Positions 47,305-56,232 are shown, counted from the first letter of the stretch. The stretch is DNA of 64,000 nt from Paraburkholderia acidisoli (GCF_009789675.1 NZ_CP046913.1:2666001-2730000), one strand, 5' to 3'. The notes: generated by a model from the sequence alone, not told the origin. Program-made: numbers and translations.

Positions 47305-48330
47305 GAGTTCAAATGTCCTTGGATACCTTTTCCTTTATCGCTGTCCAACCGGCCAAGGTCGGAGTTCGTTTCTCCCGCGGCCAAGCGGAAGAAACGGCAC
47401 ATCACTATAACGGGCCGCCAAGCCCAACCACACACTGCGCAAACGCTCCAACCTTTCGGAGCACGGTGCCAACCGTGCTACCACTTCCGTGGTTCCGCAT
47501 GAGCTTCGGTCGTATCGCTCAATGAGTCAAACCCTACTCAGCCAGTCTCCCCCTCTCTGCCATCAACCCGGACGGTGCCACCCGACCCGGTACGAAGAGA
47601 GGTTCCCACGTTAGTTATCAGCTACTGCGCAACGTAGCGCCATTGTCTCCACAATCGCCTAGCCTTCCGGCTCCCCGCAGGTTTCCCCAGCCCGATGTTC
47701 CATAGCGGCTCAGGTACTCAGTTCATGCTTCATCGACTACGAACCACGGCTTAATGCCTATGGCTCCACGTTGCTCCGCACAGCGCCTTTCGAGAGGCGC
47801 CGTTACACGCTTAAGCTATCCAGAGACCCCCGGTTTCCCGAGGTGCCGACTGCGCCAGGTTTCCCCTTGCAGCCCTCGTGCATCACTGCACGCTCATCAG
47901 CCGTCGTGTGCGGCACGGGTTGCGCCCTTGCGGTACGCCCCCCGAATCGGACTCTCACCGACTTTCGCCAGATAACAGGTCGTCAGGCCATTTCCTGCCT
48001 GCCGCCGTTTCCGTGTCGCCCAACTTCTGCTGGCGCGTTGGCCAGCGGGATTGGGTCGAAGGAAGGAGTTTCACCCTCCAGCGCCCTTCGCAGCCGCACC
48101 AGCCCTATTAGAGGCATGCGGCTACAGCGTTTGCTTGGCCCAGGTTGGCGACCTGGACCTGTCGGGGTGGCGCCCCGACGTGCTCTTTCGAGCGTGTGTG
48201 TTTACAGTTTGGCGGCCTGTCCGCTGAGCCCTCACGCACACGCATGAGGGGACACCGGGCAGACCGCCGCGCATGCGACGCGTGCCGGCCTTCGCCGACG
48301 GAGTGCCCTTGCAAACACAGTTTTCCTACC
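47305..48330 (-). ncRNA. Candidate large structured non-coding RNA (about 1 kb)
   Basis: About 1 kb without a plausible protein gene but dense in local hairpins. Clear stems (plus coordinates): 47461-47478, 47480-47493, 47642-47655, 47661-47672, 47783-47800, 48065-48079, 48140-48156, 48161-48179, 48228-48249. Read on the minus strand the loops of 47480-47493 and 47661-47672 are GGAA and that of 47642-47655 is GGAG, GNRA-type loops, so the minus strand is the likely RNA. Two adjacent hairpins (48140-48179) share the loop CGCCA. Parts such as GGAGGGTGAAACTCC and GGCGAAAGTCGGTGAGAGTC resemble group II intron domain I, but I find no domain V and no reverse transcriptase. A giant phage/island RNA of the GOLLD or ROOL kind is the other option. 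Ends are approximate. Confidence 0.6.
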
Positions 48331-48427
48331 TCTGTATAGACGATGTCCGCGCTCCGCACGGAACATCATTACGTCTCATACGTACCGAGTGAATCACATC
48401 CAATCAGCGCGGCTTTTTTACCTATAC

Positions 48428-48455
48428 GAGGTATCCCCTTCCATCCGGATACCTC
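48428..48455. promoter_or_regulatory. 9-bp inverted repeat abutting the start codon of the next gene
   Basis: GAGGTATCC / GGATACCTC separated by ten bases ends one base before the ATG at 48456. As DNA it could be an operator; as RNA it would hide the ribosome site in a hairpin. Confidence 0.55.
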
Positions 48456-49085
48456 ATGCTCGCCACCACGCCAATCGCACGTAGTAAAACCGCCGCCCTC
48501 GCCCGCGTTCTCGATTGCGTACCCAAGGGTTACTGTCGATATACCTGCGGAACGGTCAAGGCCACTAAGGCTGAGGCCCTCGCCAAGAAGTTCCACGCAC
48601 GCTTCGGTATCGGCTGCACGGCCGCACAGCGAATCACTCGAAAAAGCAAAGGGCGTGCGAACGCCGTGCTCGTGATGTATTGGCCGCAAGAAGCTGAGTA
48701 CGCTGCGTGGCTCCTTCTCGCAACCGATGGCAATGGCCTAGAAGATGAAATGCTGCGCACTGTCGGCAGTAAGCCTCGGATGTCTTGGCTCGGCTACGAA
48801 TTGGTCCTTTATCCTTCGGCAGGTCGGACCGTGTGGACGTGGCGCCGCGAAAAGCGCGAGATGACAGAACTGCACGCGCTTCTTGCATCACAGATTGCGC
48901 AGCGACAATACTCAGCCGTTAGCGAGACGCTGCAACGCATTGCTCGTCAGCCGGGTTTTCACGGCGTACGAACTCAAACCTGGGAACTGTTCCATGCGGT
49001 GCGCCGACGCGGATACGCGGAAGAGCTGCCCCACATCTTTTATCTTCAAAAGGTCAGCCATGGAGACAGGCTGCCACTGGACTGA
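48456..49085 (+). CDS. Hypothetical island protein
   Basis: A 209-residue soluble protein that I do not recognise. It is basic at the N-terminus, with a segment HARFGIGCTAAQRITRKSKG, a central YWPQEAEYAAWLLLATDGNG, and many aromatic and Arg residues near LVLYPSAGRTVWTWRREKRE. The composition suggests nucleic-acid binding. It is divergent from the structured-RNA region and preceded by the inverted repeat at 48428. Gene status is supported by length, start codon and typical codon usage for the island. Confidence 0.7.
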   Translation: MLATTPIARSKTAALARVLDCVPKGYCRYTCGTVKATKAEALAKKFHARFGIGCTAAQRITRKSKGRANAVLVMYWPQEAEYAAWLLLATDGNGLEDEMLRTVGSKPRMSWLGYELVLYPSAGRTVWTWRREKREMTELHALLASQIAQRQYSAVSETLQRIARQPGFHGVRTQTWELFHAVRRRGYAEELPHIFYLQKVSHGDRLPLD

Positions 49086-49312
49086 GAGACCGGCATTTCG
49101 TCTCACTCCGCTCGGGCATAGAGCATTGGGCTGCCCCGCCGCTTGCAGTCGTGGCTATGCTCAGAAAGTGCGACGTGCCATGACAACGCACAGGTACGCC
49201 CCCCGCGCCACCACGGCTACGTTTTCCTGGCGAGCCGATTGCACCGCTGATAAAATCGCGCCATCCGGCGCCCATCGCTTGCGAGGCGTCATGCACTTAA
49301 TGAAAGGCGAAC

Positions 49313-50281
49313 ATGCTGACCTCTGTGGAAATTTGTGCTGGCGCAGGTGGCCAAGCACTAGGGCTCGAACAAGCGGGCTTCGAGCACGTCGCTCTGGTCG
49401 AGATTGAGAGCGCCTTCTGCAGCACGCTGCGTCTCAACAGACCAGATTGGAACGTTATCAACAAGGACCTGCGAGATTTTTCAGGATTGCCCTACGGCGG
49501 TGTCGACCTTCTTGCTGGGGGGGTGCCGTGCCCCCCATTTTCGAAAGCAGGTAAGCAACTCGGCAGCGACGATGAGCGAGATATGTTTCCTGAGGCGCTA
49601 AGGTTGGTCGAGGAAATGCGACCGAAGGCGGTTATGCTCGAAAACGTCCGAGGTTTGATGGACGCCGTTTTCGAGGATTATCGGAAGAAAATCCAGTCTC
49701 GCTTGGATGAACTGGGTTACGTCACGGACTGGCGCCTACTGAGCGCCTCGGATTATGGCGTTCCGCAACTGCGCCCACGGGTTATTTTCCTTGCTATCCG
49801 GAAAGACATTGCGAACGAGATAACGTGGCCAGCGCCGCTCGAACATCGTGCACCCACAGTTGGCGAAACGCTCTTCGACTTGATGGCAGCCGATGGTTGG
49901 GTTGGTGCGAAACGTTGGGCCAAAGAAGCCAATGAAATAGCGCCGACTCTGGTCGGTGGCTCCAAGAAGCACGGGGGGCCCGACCTTGGTCCAACGCGTG
50001 CAAAGAAAGCATGGGCGTCACTTGGCGTCGATGGTATGGGCATAGCCAATGAGCCGCCAACAAGAGAGTTCGTTGGAATGCCACGACTTACTGTCCGCAT
50101 GGCTGCGCGAATTCAAGGCTTTCCCGACGACTGGCAGTTCAACGGCAAGAAGACAGCCGCATACCGGCAAATCGGTAACGCTTTCCCGCCGCCGGTGGCG
50201 GCAGCCGTGGGACGAGCATTAGCGAAAGTGTTGCTCGCTGCAAAGGCAAAAGAAAACAGGCGGAAGCGCATCGCCGCGTAA
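49313..50281 (+). CDS. DNA (cytosine-5) methyltransferase
   Basis: A 322-residue C5-cytosine methyltransferase of the Dcm family. Motif I ICAGAGGQALGLEQAGF, motif IV GGVPCPPFSKAG with the catalytic cysteine, motif VI MLENVRG, motif VIII QLRPRVIFLA and motif X IGNAFPPPVA are all present in order. The target-recognition region lies between VIII and X. The start ATG at 49313 follows GAAAGGCG. It is the first gene of a methyltransferase-endonuclease-Vsr cassette and protects the host's sites. Confidence 0.95.
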   Translation: MLTSVEICAGAGGQALGLEQAGFEHVALVEIESAFCSTLRLNRPDWNVINKDLRDFSGLPYGGVDLLAGGVPCPPFSKAGKQLGSDDERDMFPEALRLVEEMRPKAVMLENVRGLMDAVFEDYRKKIQSRLDELGYVTDWRLLSASDYGVPQLRPRVIFLAIRKDIANEITWPAPLEHRAPTVGETLFDLMAADGWVGAKRWAKEANEIAPTLVGGSKKHGGPDLGPTRAKKAWASLGVDGMGIANEPPTREFVGMPRLTVRMAARIQGFPDDWQFNGKKTAAYRQIGNAFPPPVAAAVGRALAKVLLAAKAKENRRKRIAA

Positions 50282-50295
50282 CAAGGGGACTCAAA

Positions 50296-50916
50296 ATGGC
50301 TACACGAGGCAACGGCTCCAAAGCGAAATTGCTTGCGTACTTACAGGACAACGTCGGCAAGGTGGTGACGTCCGACGAACTCCGTGAGGCATCGGGAAAT
50401 GCTTCTGAATGGGGCCGCCGCATCCGTGAACTGCGCGACGAGCAAGGGTACAACATTCAGAGTCATAACGACCGCAGTGACCTCGCCCCTGGCCAGTATG
50501 TCTTAGCTGACAATACCCAACGCCCACCGCGTGAGCGGGGTATTTCAAAGGAAACACGAGCGCTCGTTTTAGACCGAGACGGCTTCACTTGCCAATCGTG
50601 TGGCGCAGTCGCTGGGGAAATAAATCCTCACGACGGCCGCCCGACCCGCCTTCAACTCGGTCACTGGATTGACAAAAGCCAAGGTGGTACGGACGACGCT
50701 CACAATTTGCGCGTGCTGTGTTCCGTCTGCAACGAGGGGGCTGCGAACATCACAACAGCTCGACCGGACCACGAGAAGCTGTTAGCCCAAATACGACGCT
50801 CTCCCGGGAGCGAGCAGATAAAGGTCCTTGAAAAGCTGCTGCGCAAATATCCGGAAGAATCAGCAGACTTCCTGCAGTCGGTCAATGCCGCGAAAAGCAA
50901 ACCCGAAAACGAGTAA
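50296..50916 (+). CDS. HNH endonuclease, predicted restriction enzyme
   Basis: A 206-residue protein with an N-terminal winged-helix-like DNA-binding part (about 1-70) and a C-terminal HNH nuclease. The nuclease shows the first zinc pair CQSCGAV, the core LQLGHWIDKSQGGTDDAHNL, and the second pair CSVCNEG. It starts 14 bases after the methyltransferase with AAGGGGAC upstream, and its 3' end overlaps vsr. Context makes it the partner restriction endonuclease of a type II system. Confidence 0.85.
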   Translation: MATRGNGSKAKLLAYLQDNVGKVVTSDELREASGNASEWGRRIRELRDEQGYNIQSHNDRSDLAPGQYVLADNTQRPPRERGISKETRALVLDRDGFTCQSCGAVAGEINPHDGRPTRLQLGHWIDKSQGGTDDAHNLRVLCSVCNEGAANITTARPDHEKLLAQIRRSPGSEQIKVLEKLLRKYPEESADFLQSVNAAKSKPENE

Positions 50917-51322
50917 AGCCGGTACGCCGCCGATTAGCCGCAGTGAAAATATGCGGCGAATTCGCAGCAAAGATACGCGGCCAGAGTATGTGGTCAGACG
51001 CCTCGTCTGGTCGATGGGTTACCGCTATCGATTGCACCGAAGAGACCTTCCAGGAAAGCCAGATTTGGCCTTTGCTTCGCAGCGGAAGATAATTTTCGTG
51101 CATGGCTGCTTTTGGCACCAACACCCGGCAGGCTGTTCCGATGCACGCCTGCCAAAGTCGAGGCTGGAATACTGGCTCCCCAAATTGCAGCGAAACTGCG
51201 AGAGGGATGCTGAAGCCATCAAGGCTTTGGAGGCTGCCGGATGGTGCGTCCTCGTAATCTGGGACTGCGAGACCAAGGCACCAGACCTTAGACAGCGACT
51301 GCACGACTTCCTGCACGCTTAA
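50885..51322 (+). CDS. vsr: Vsr, very-short-patch-repair endonuclease
   Basis: A 145-residue nuclease that nicks T:G mismatches formed by deamination of 5-methylcytosine. Features: MRRIRSKDTRPEYVVRRLVW, the zinc/active-site stretch FVHGCFWHQHPAGC, and KSRLEYWLPKLQRNCERD. The ATG at 50885 lies inside the end of the HNH gene (32-base overlap), so the two are translated together. It fits a C5-methyltransferase cassette, where it prevents mutation at methylated sites. Confidence 0.92.
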   Translation: MPRKANPKTSKAGTPPISRSENMRRIRSKDTRPEYVVRRLVWSMGYRYRLHRRDLPGKPDLAFASQRKIIFVHGCFWHQHPAGCSDARLPKSRLEYWLPKLQRNCERDAEAIKALEAAGWCVLVIWDCETKAPDLRQRLHDFLHA

Positions 51323-51416
51323 ACGTCGTCCTCCAGACGAGTCCTCAGCATTTCAGCCGCAATTCAAAAAACAAAATCAGGCCATGCATCACCGACCAAT
51401 GCAGGCGACAGCATGG

Positions 51417-52160
51417 TCAAGCGATTCGTGGATGCGCTCGCTGGTTAGCGGTGGCAAGCAATATTCCCCATGGTGTCCAGACGTACGGGGAGTGGTGCAG
51501 TTGGCCAGTCGAAAGGTCAACCCAACCCTCGCCGATTATGCGCCGAGCACGATGGCGCCGCGGAAGAACTTCCTGCAACCACTGCGGCAAGGCCGACCGG
51601 GAAACCGCGGCTTTGCCGTCGGGGTCAAGCCCACCACAGCCAAAAAGGCGCGCACCCTTTGGTAACTTTCCAACGCAATCGAACTTGGAAATGTAGCGTC
51701 CCCAAGCCTTAACGCTCTTACAAGCCTCGACCCATGTGCTTCCCCACGGCCACCAGTTCGCCAGCTTTGAGTGCTCAAGAGCCATATTGCGAGGAAGCCA
51801 CACTATCAGGTGGTAGTGTAATTTACCGGCGCGCTCCAATACCCACGCATAGGTGAGGCACGATTCCACATCTTTGAACGATTTGCGCATGCGGTCCAAG
51901 AATCGGCTCACATGCTTCGTCGAGAAATCCGCATCACAGTTGAAGGTCAACGTCAGCGCGACGGCCCGAAGATTCGCTTGCTTTGCGTACCGGCGTTGCT
52001 CGTCAATAACGCATTTCAGCTTTTTTCGCGCGGCATTCTTGCGTTTGCGAACTGCGGGTGACGCACTTGTTCCAATCTTTTTGACAAGTTCAGCAAAGCG
52101 CGCGACGGACGTCGCAGTACAACTCGGCCGCTCCGCGACCGGATATGATGAATCAAACAT
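51417..52160 (-). CDS. HUH-type rolling-circle replication initiator (Rep)
   Basis: A 247-residue Rep protein. Motif I is VALTLTFN, motif II is GKLHYHLIVWLP (the HxH of HUH endonucleases), and motif III with the catalytic tyrosine is WGRYISKFDC, followed by a lysine. Such proteins nick a double-strand origin and start rolling-circle copying of plasmids, phages and integrated elements. It runs opposite to the vsr cassette and follows an AlpA-type gene. It would allow the excised island to replicate. Confidence 0.85.
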   Translation of the reverse strand: MFDSSYPVAERPSCTATSVARFAELVKKIGTSASPAVRKRKNAARKKLKCVIDEQRRYAKQANLRAVALTLTFNCDADFSTKHVSRFLDRMRKSFKDVESCLTYAWVLERAGKLHYHLIVWLPRNMALEHSKLANWWPWGSTWVEACKSVKAWGRYISKFDCVGKLPKGARLFGCGGLDPDGKAAVSRSALPQWLQEVLPRRHRARRIIGEGWVDLSTGQLHHSPYVWTPWGILLATANQRAHPRIA

Positions 52161-52311
52161 GGCACACGAAAGTTGTGTGCCGCATCAGCTATCTAGCTGT
52201 GTCCTCGATGCCACCGTTCAAAATGTCTGTCCTCCGCGCTGAGCGGCGACGATGGGTCCGTTCGCGCATATACTCATTTGTGAGAGAGCAACACGCGCCT
52301 TTGGGTGCACC

Positions 52312-52333
52312 CGCCCCGGCTGCAACCGGGGCG
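52312..52333. promoter_or_regulatory. GC-rich hairpin upstream of rep, possible origin or terminator
   Basis: Perfect 8-bp stem CGCCCCGG / CCGGGGCG with loop CTGCAA, between the AlpA-type gene and rep. It lacks a T run, and a hairpin next to rep is where a rolling-circle nick site is often found. Function inferred. Confidence 0.45.
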
Positions 52334-52372
52334 TATTACTTGGTGTGGTGCAGATAGAAGTCTGTTATCAGT

Positions 52373-52573
52373 TCACCCGTCCTGCGTGGCGCTTGTCATG
52401 AACTGACGTTTCGCGTCCAACCACGCATCGACATCGCTCCCGCTGAAGCGCAGTCGGCTGCCTAACTTGATAGATTTCGGAAGGTCGCCGCCAGTCGAGT
52501 GGCGGTTGTAGATTGTTTGCACGGCCAGCCCAAGAAAGGCCGCCAGCGCTTTGGGAGACATAAGCTCTTGCAT
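52373..52573 (-). CDS. AlpA-family helix-turn-helix regulator
   Basis: A 66-residue DNA-binding protein of the AlpA/excisionase type (MSPKALAAFLGLAVQTIYNR for the helix-turn-helix, then KLGSRLRFSGSDVDAWLDAK). Such proteins control integrase or replication genes, and some act as excisionases. It lies upstream of rep on the same strand and may control excision and replication together. Confidence 0.85.
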   Translation of the reverse strand: MQELMSPKALAAFLGLAVQTIYNRHSTGGDLPKSIKLGSRLRFSGSDVDAWLDAKRQFMTSATQDG

Positions 52574-52838
52574 AAGTCATGGTCTGAAAGCAGTCACATG
52601 ACTGCATAGAGTATATGCATCTGTTACCCCGATTTACCCATGATTGCGAGCAAACCCATGCAAAAAAACGTATTGCGACTTCGATAGTCAAGAACGTCAA
52701 ATAGCGTCGAAATTTTCTGAATTCGTAGCGGCGGTCGCTCCAAACCTCACCTCGGTTATTTAAAGCATTCGACCGGGCCTTGCACATGCAAAATTAGACC
52801 GCGCGCGCCAGAACTTAATAAACTCGAGAGACACTACG

Positions 52839-54092
52839 ATGGCAATTGTAGGCATACGGGGAGCGACCTCGTTGACGGACGAAATCGAACTTCAAGCGCA
52901 GCTCGCGAGCCTTCTACGCCTGGAGAATGTGGGGTTGCTGCTGGGCGCCGGGGCATCAGTTGCTGTCGGCGGCAAAACGATGTGGAGTTTATGGTCCGAC
53001 TTCGTCGATACGTCTGCCGACGAAGCGCAGTGGCTTAAAGAACACGGATTCATCCGTTCTGAGGCCCTCGCTGCCCCGGACGAAAGGGTCGTCCCCAACG
53101 TAGAGCAATTGAACGATTCGCTCGAAATTGCGCTCGTGGAATGGAAACGGCAAGGGAGTGCCGATGTGCCGCAACTTGAGCGGGCACGCGCCCATCTAAC
53201 TCGCGCAGTTGTGCGTGCCGCCCAACTGCAGCCTGCGTGGTGGCAATCTCTCGGTGGCGCCGAATCAGACTCTGTTCAGCTACAACACCATCGTACTGTC
53301 CTACAGAAGCTCGTCGCCGCTCGCCAGCCCGGCCAGGCAGCACCATGGGTGTTCACGACCAATTACGACCTCGCGGTCGAATGGTCCGCAGAGAGCATCG
53401 ACCTACAGGTGGTGAACGGATTTCTCGGCGTCCACAGCAGACGATTTTCACCTCAAAGCTTCGACCTTGGGTTCCGCAACACGCAAGCGCGGGGCGAGGC
53501 TCGATTCGGCGTCTACAACGTCTACCTCGCCAAATTGCACGGCTCGTTGACTTGGCGAGAGGACTCCGGGCAAGTCTATGAGATGCAGGCCGCCCTTGCC
53601 GGAGAGAAGATTCAATCCTTCTTGGGCGACCTGAATGAGACGGAACTCGGATTCATGGTGCTGCCGCGAGCCGCAAAGTACATGCAAACCGTCGGATATG
53701 TTCTCGGCGAGTTGTTCAGGCGGTTTTCCGAATTCCTTTCCCGGCCACAGACGAGCCTGCTCGTATGCGGCTATGGATTCGGCGATGAGCATATCAATCG
53801 ACTGCTCACATCCGCGCTGCTCAACCCAACGCTACAGCTTGTCGTCTACTCTCCAGAGTTTTCGGGAGATGTGCTGAGCCCGACGCTGCCCCCCGCGCTA
53901 CGTAAATTGCTGGCACTCAAGAATCCTCGGGTGACAGTTATTGGTGGCGGTGCTGAGGCGTATCTGGACAAGCTGGCCGCGCAGTTGCCCGACCCGCTCT
54001 TGTACGACGACGAGATGCGTCGCTTGGCGAAAGCACTTCGCGAACCGCTCGCCCCCGAAGCCGAAGCGCACGACCCCGCGGAGGGTCTATGA
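52839..54092 (+). CDS. SIR2-domain protein of a SIR2-HerA defence system
   Basis: A 417-residue protein with an N-terminal SIR2-like domain. The NAD-binding loop is VGLLLGAGASVAVGG (about 30-44), followed by FTTNYDLAVEWS (about 168-179), KLHGSLTW with the catalytic histidine (about 231) and LVCGYGFGDEHINRLL (about 306-321). In characterised SIR2-HerA systems the SIR2 part destroys NAD+ when a phage is sensed, in a complex with HerA. The stop overlaps the ATG of the HerA-like gene by four bases, so the two are a coupled pair. Confidence 0.88.
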   Translation: MAIVGIRGATSLTDEIELQAQLASLLRLENVGLLLGAGASVAVGGKTMWSLWSDFVDTSADEAQWLKEHGFIRSEALAAPDERVVPNVEQLNDSLEIALVEWKRQGSADVPQLERARAHLTRAVVRAAQLQPAWWQSLGGAESDSVQLQHHRTVLQKLVAARQPGQAAPWVFTTNYDLAVEWSAESIDLQVVNGFLGVHSRRFSPQSFDLGFRNTQARGEARFGVYNVYLAKLHGSLTWREDSGQVYEMQAALAGEKIQSFLGDLNETELGFMVLPRAAKYMQTVGYVLGELFRRFSEFLSRPQTSLLVCGYGFGDEHINRLLTSALLNPTLQLVVYSPEFSGDVLSPTLPPALRKLLALKNPRVTVIGGGAEAYLDKLAAQLPDPLLYDDEMRRLAKALREPLAPEAEAHDPAEGL

Positions 54093-55828
54093 GAAGTCGT
54101 CAGCCGGTCGGCTATGTGGTCCAGATTGATGGGGCCGAGGTCACTCTCAACCTGTTAGATATGCACCGCGGCCAAGTCGCGGCCCACATGCAAGGCGTTT
54201 CGACCGTCACCGAAGTAGGAAGTCTCCTAGCGTTGGACGCCGGAAGTCGAATCCTGGTCATGAAAGTCCTCACGCTCAGCTTTGCAGAGCCCAAGGAAGC
54301 CCATCGCCTCGGAATCGGGTCCAGCACTCACCAGTCCGAGCCGTTGCGCAATCTCACCGGCGTGGTTGTCGGGCGACTTTTCCGAGACGGCGGCGCAACC
54401 CGATTCGTAAGCGACTCACTTCCAACCCCTCCGTTAGGTGCTGAAGCCTTCCCTCTGACGCGTGAGGAGCTGGAAGCATCACTCGGACGACCTGATGCCG
54501 AAGACGTGCCAATAAACCTTGGCGAGGACTTACGAGGTGGCGGTATGTTGCGGGTTGGACTTGAAAGTTTCCTTTCACGGCATGTTGCCGTCTTGGGCAG
54601 CTCCGGCCAAGGCAAGAGCTGCTTCACAGCATCGGTTCTTCAGCAGGTAGTGCGGCTGCCCGGCGCTCGCGTGGTTGTGTTCGACGTTAATGGTGAGTAC
54701 GAGGATGCGTTTCAGCTCGCTGGCCTCCCCGCCGACGCTGTACGTGTAACGACGCTCGGTGGTGATGAAGCCAACTCGCTGAAAATCCCGTATTACGCAC
54801 TTGGCAGGTTCGGGCTTCATCGACTACTCATTCCAAGCGAAAAAACCCAACGCCCCGCGCTTTCATTTGCACTTGAGCATCTCAACAAGGTCCAGTGGTT
54901 CCCCGCAGCCAAGGGTGCGGGCTTAGCAACTGACGTTGCGGCAACATTGTTTGATGACTGTCGGCAGGCTGGAGCTAACGATGCAGATGCACGCATGCAA
55001 CGCATACGGAACGGCACCGCGCCGGCAGTTACCCAGTGGCCTCATATGGCGGCGTTGGCTGCACTCGTGGCGGAGAGCCACGGGATTCAGCCCGGACGGG
55101 GCGGTGCTGCGGAGCGGTCCAGTTTCCACTATTCCAACGTTTCTCCACTGGTCACGCGAATTCATCGTTTCTCAGAAGACCCTATGTTCACCGATGTTGT
55201 TGATGTCAACGGTGGCCCAGGTCACGGCGCTCGACTGTCGTGGCCAGTCGAGTCAGCCAATCTCGTAGAACGTATCTTCGGCGGCCAGGAAGTCGACTGG
55301 CGCGTGCATATCATCAACCTGCGCCGCGTTTCTCATGACCTCACCCCGTTCGTTCTCGGGTCGCTTCTCGAGCTGTACGCGTACGAGCTATTCCGGCGCG
55401 GCCAGCATCAAGCAGTACCGACGCTGTTAGTTCTGGAGGAGGCTCATCACTACATGCGCCCGATTGGTTCGGGCGAGGAGGCAAATGAGAATTCGCTAGC
55501 GTACGAACGCCTCGCAAAGGAAGGACGTAAGTTCGGATTGGCTTTGTGGTTAAGCACTCAACGACCGTCCGAAATCTCACCAACCGTGCTCTCTCAATGC
55601 AACAACTGGGTCACGTTCCGGCTAACGTCCGAGAAGGACTTGGCCGCGGTTCAGTCGGCGAGTGAATGGGCGGACCGGCGGGAGGTCAGACGCATAGCTG
55701 GCCTCGCGAGGCAGACAGCGATTGTGTTTGGCGGAAGCATCGCGATGCCGACGATGCTCCGAGCACCCAACGCATCCCCCAGGCCGCGCTCCGACGATGG
55801 CGCATTTCGGAGCTGGGGAGCGCGTTAG
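54089..55828 (+). CDS. HerA-like ATPase (DUF87 helicase) of a SIR2-HerA system
   Basis: A 579-residue HerA/FtsK-type ATPase. It starts with a HerA N-terminal barrel (VGYVVQIDGAEVTLN), then the Walker A VLGSSGQGKSCF (about 169-178), DVNGEYEDAF, the Walker B TLLVLEEAHHYM (about 443-454) and the arginine-finger region LSTQRPSEISPTVLSQCNNW. HerA proteins form hexameric rings that translocate DNA; here it should assemble with the SIR2 protein. A terminator hairpin follows at 55876. Confidence 0.9.
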   Translation: MRSRQPVGYVVQIDGAEVTLNLLDMHRGQVAAHMQGVSTVTEVGSLLALDAGSRILVMKVLTLSFAEPKEAHRLGIGSSTHQSEPLRNLTGVVVGRLFRDGGATRFVSDSLPTPPLGAEAFPLTREELEASLGRPDAEDVPINLGEDLRGGGMLRVGLESFLSRHVAVLGSSGQGKSCFTASVLQQVVRLPGARVVVFDVNGEYEDAFQLAGLPADAVRVTTLGGDEANSLKIPYYALGRFGLHRLLIPSEKTQRPALSFALEHLNKVQWFPAAKGAGLATDVAATLFDDCRQAGANDADARMQRIRNGTAPAVTQWPHMAALAALVAESHGIQPGRGGAAERSSFHYSNVSPLVTRIHRFSEDPMFTDVVDVNGGPGHGARLSWPVESANLVERIFGGQEVDWRVHIINLRRVSHDLTPFVLGSLLELYAYELFRRGQHQAVPTLLVLEEAHHYMRPIGSGEEANENSLAYERLAKEGRKFGLALWLSTQRPSEISPTVLSQCNNWVTFRLTSEKDLAAVQSASEWADRREVRRIAGLARQTAIVFGGSIAMPTMLRAPNASPRPRSDDGAFRSWGAR

Positions 55829-55875
55829 TAGGCTGCTCAAACAATTGACGACAAAGGTGAACCTTTTTCGAAAAC

Positions 55876-55901
55876 GAGCCGCTCCGACGGGGCGGCCTTT
55901 C
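55876..55901 (+). terminator. Terminator after the HerA-like gene
   Basis: GCCGCTCC / GGGGCGGC stem (one G-T pair) with a GAC loop and CTTTCT after it, about 50 bases past the stop codon. Confidence 0.6.
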
Positions 55902-55959
55902 TCAGGGGCGATAACTGCAGCGCGACTGACGCCCGACTCGAGCGAACAACATGAGAGGC

Positions 55960-56232
55960 CTACTCGGGCGATGATGACGACACGTCAGCGGATTCGCCAT
56001 CGAGCTCATCTACGGCCTTGTTGGGCGACTCAAGACAGACGCTAGTCTTCGACGGCGGGCCATACTTCTCGGCGTGCGCCGTCAATGATGCGGCCATGGC
56101 CTTCTCTGCCTGCGCTGGCGTTACCGGGGTCAAGTGCTTCCACAGCGCTTTCATATTGATAACCATCTTGGAAAGCCCCTCATCACTGGTTTCATCGCCA
56201 AAGTTCTGACCACGGCCCTTGGAGGAGGTCAT
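55960..56232 (-). CDS. Small hypothetical protein
   Basis: A 90-residue soluble protein with a helical middle (EGLSKMVINMKALWKHLTPV, AEKAMAASLTAHAEKYG) and a Ser/acidic tail. I do not recognise it. It starts 20 bases after the stop of the helix-turn-helix gene at 56253-56501 and so is probably in its operon. Confidence 0.55.
   Translation of the reverse strand: MTSSKGRGQNFGDETSDEGLSKMVINMKALWKHLTPVTPAQAEKAMAASLTAHAEKYGPPSKTSVCLESPNKAVDELDGESADVSSSSPE

Noticed and set aside
47754..48247. Short open frames inside the structured-RNA region
   Set aside because: They lack ribosome sites and run through hairpin arms; composition is not protein-like.
47300..48330. Fragment of ribosomal RNA
   Set aside because: I find none of the conserved 16S or 23S words on either strand, and the hairpins do not follow the rRNA order.
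47300..48330. Complete group II intron
   Set aside because: Some domain-I-like words are present, but I could not find the 34-base domain V with its AGC and GTTC ends, and there is no reverse transcriptase. Left open as a degenerate or related RNA.
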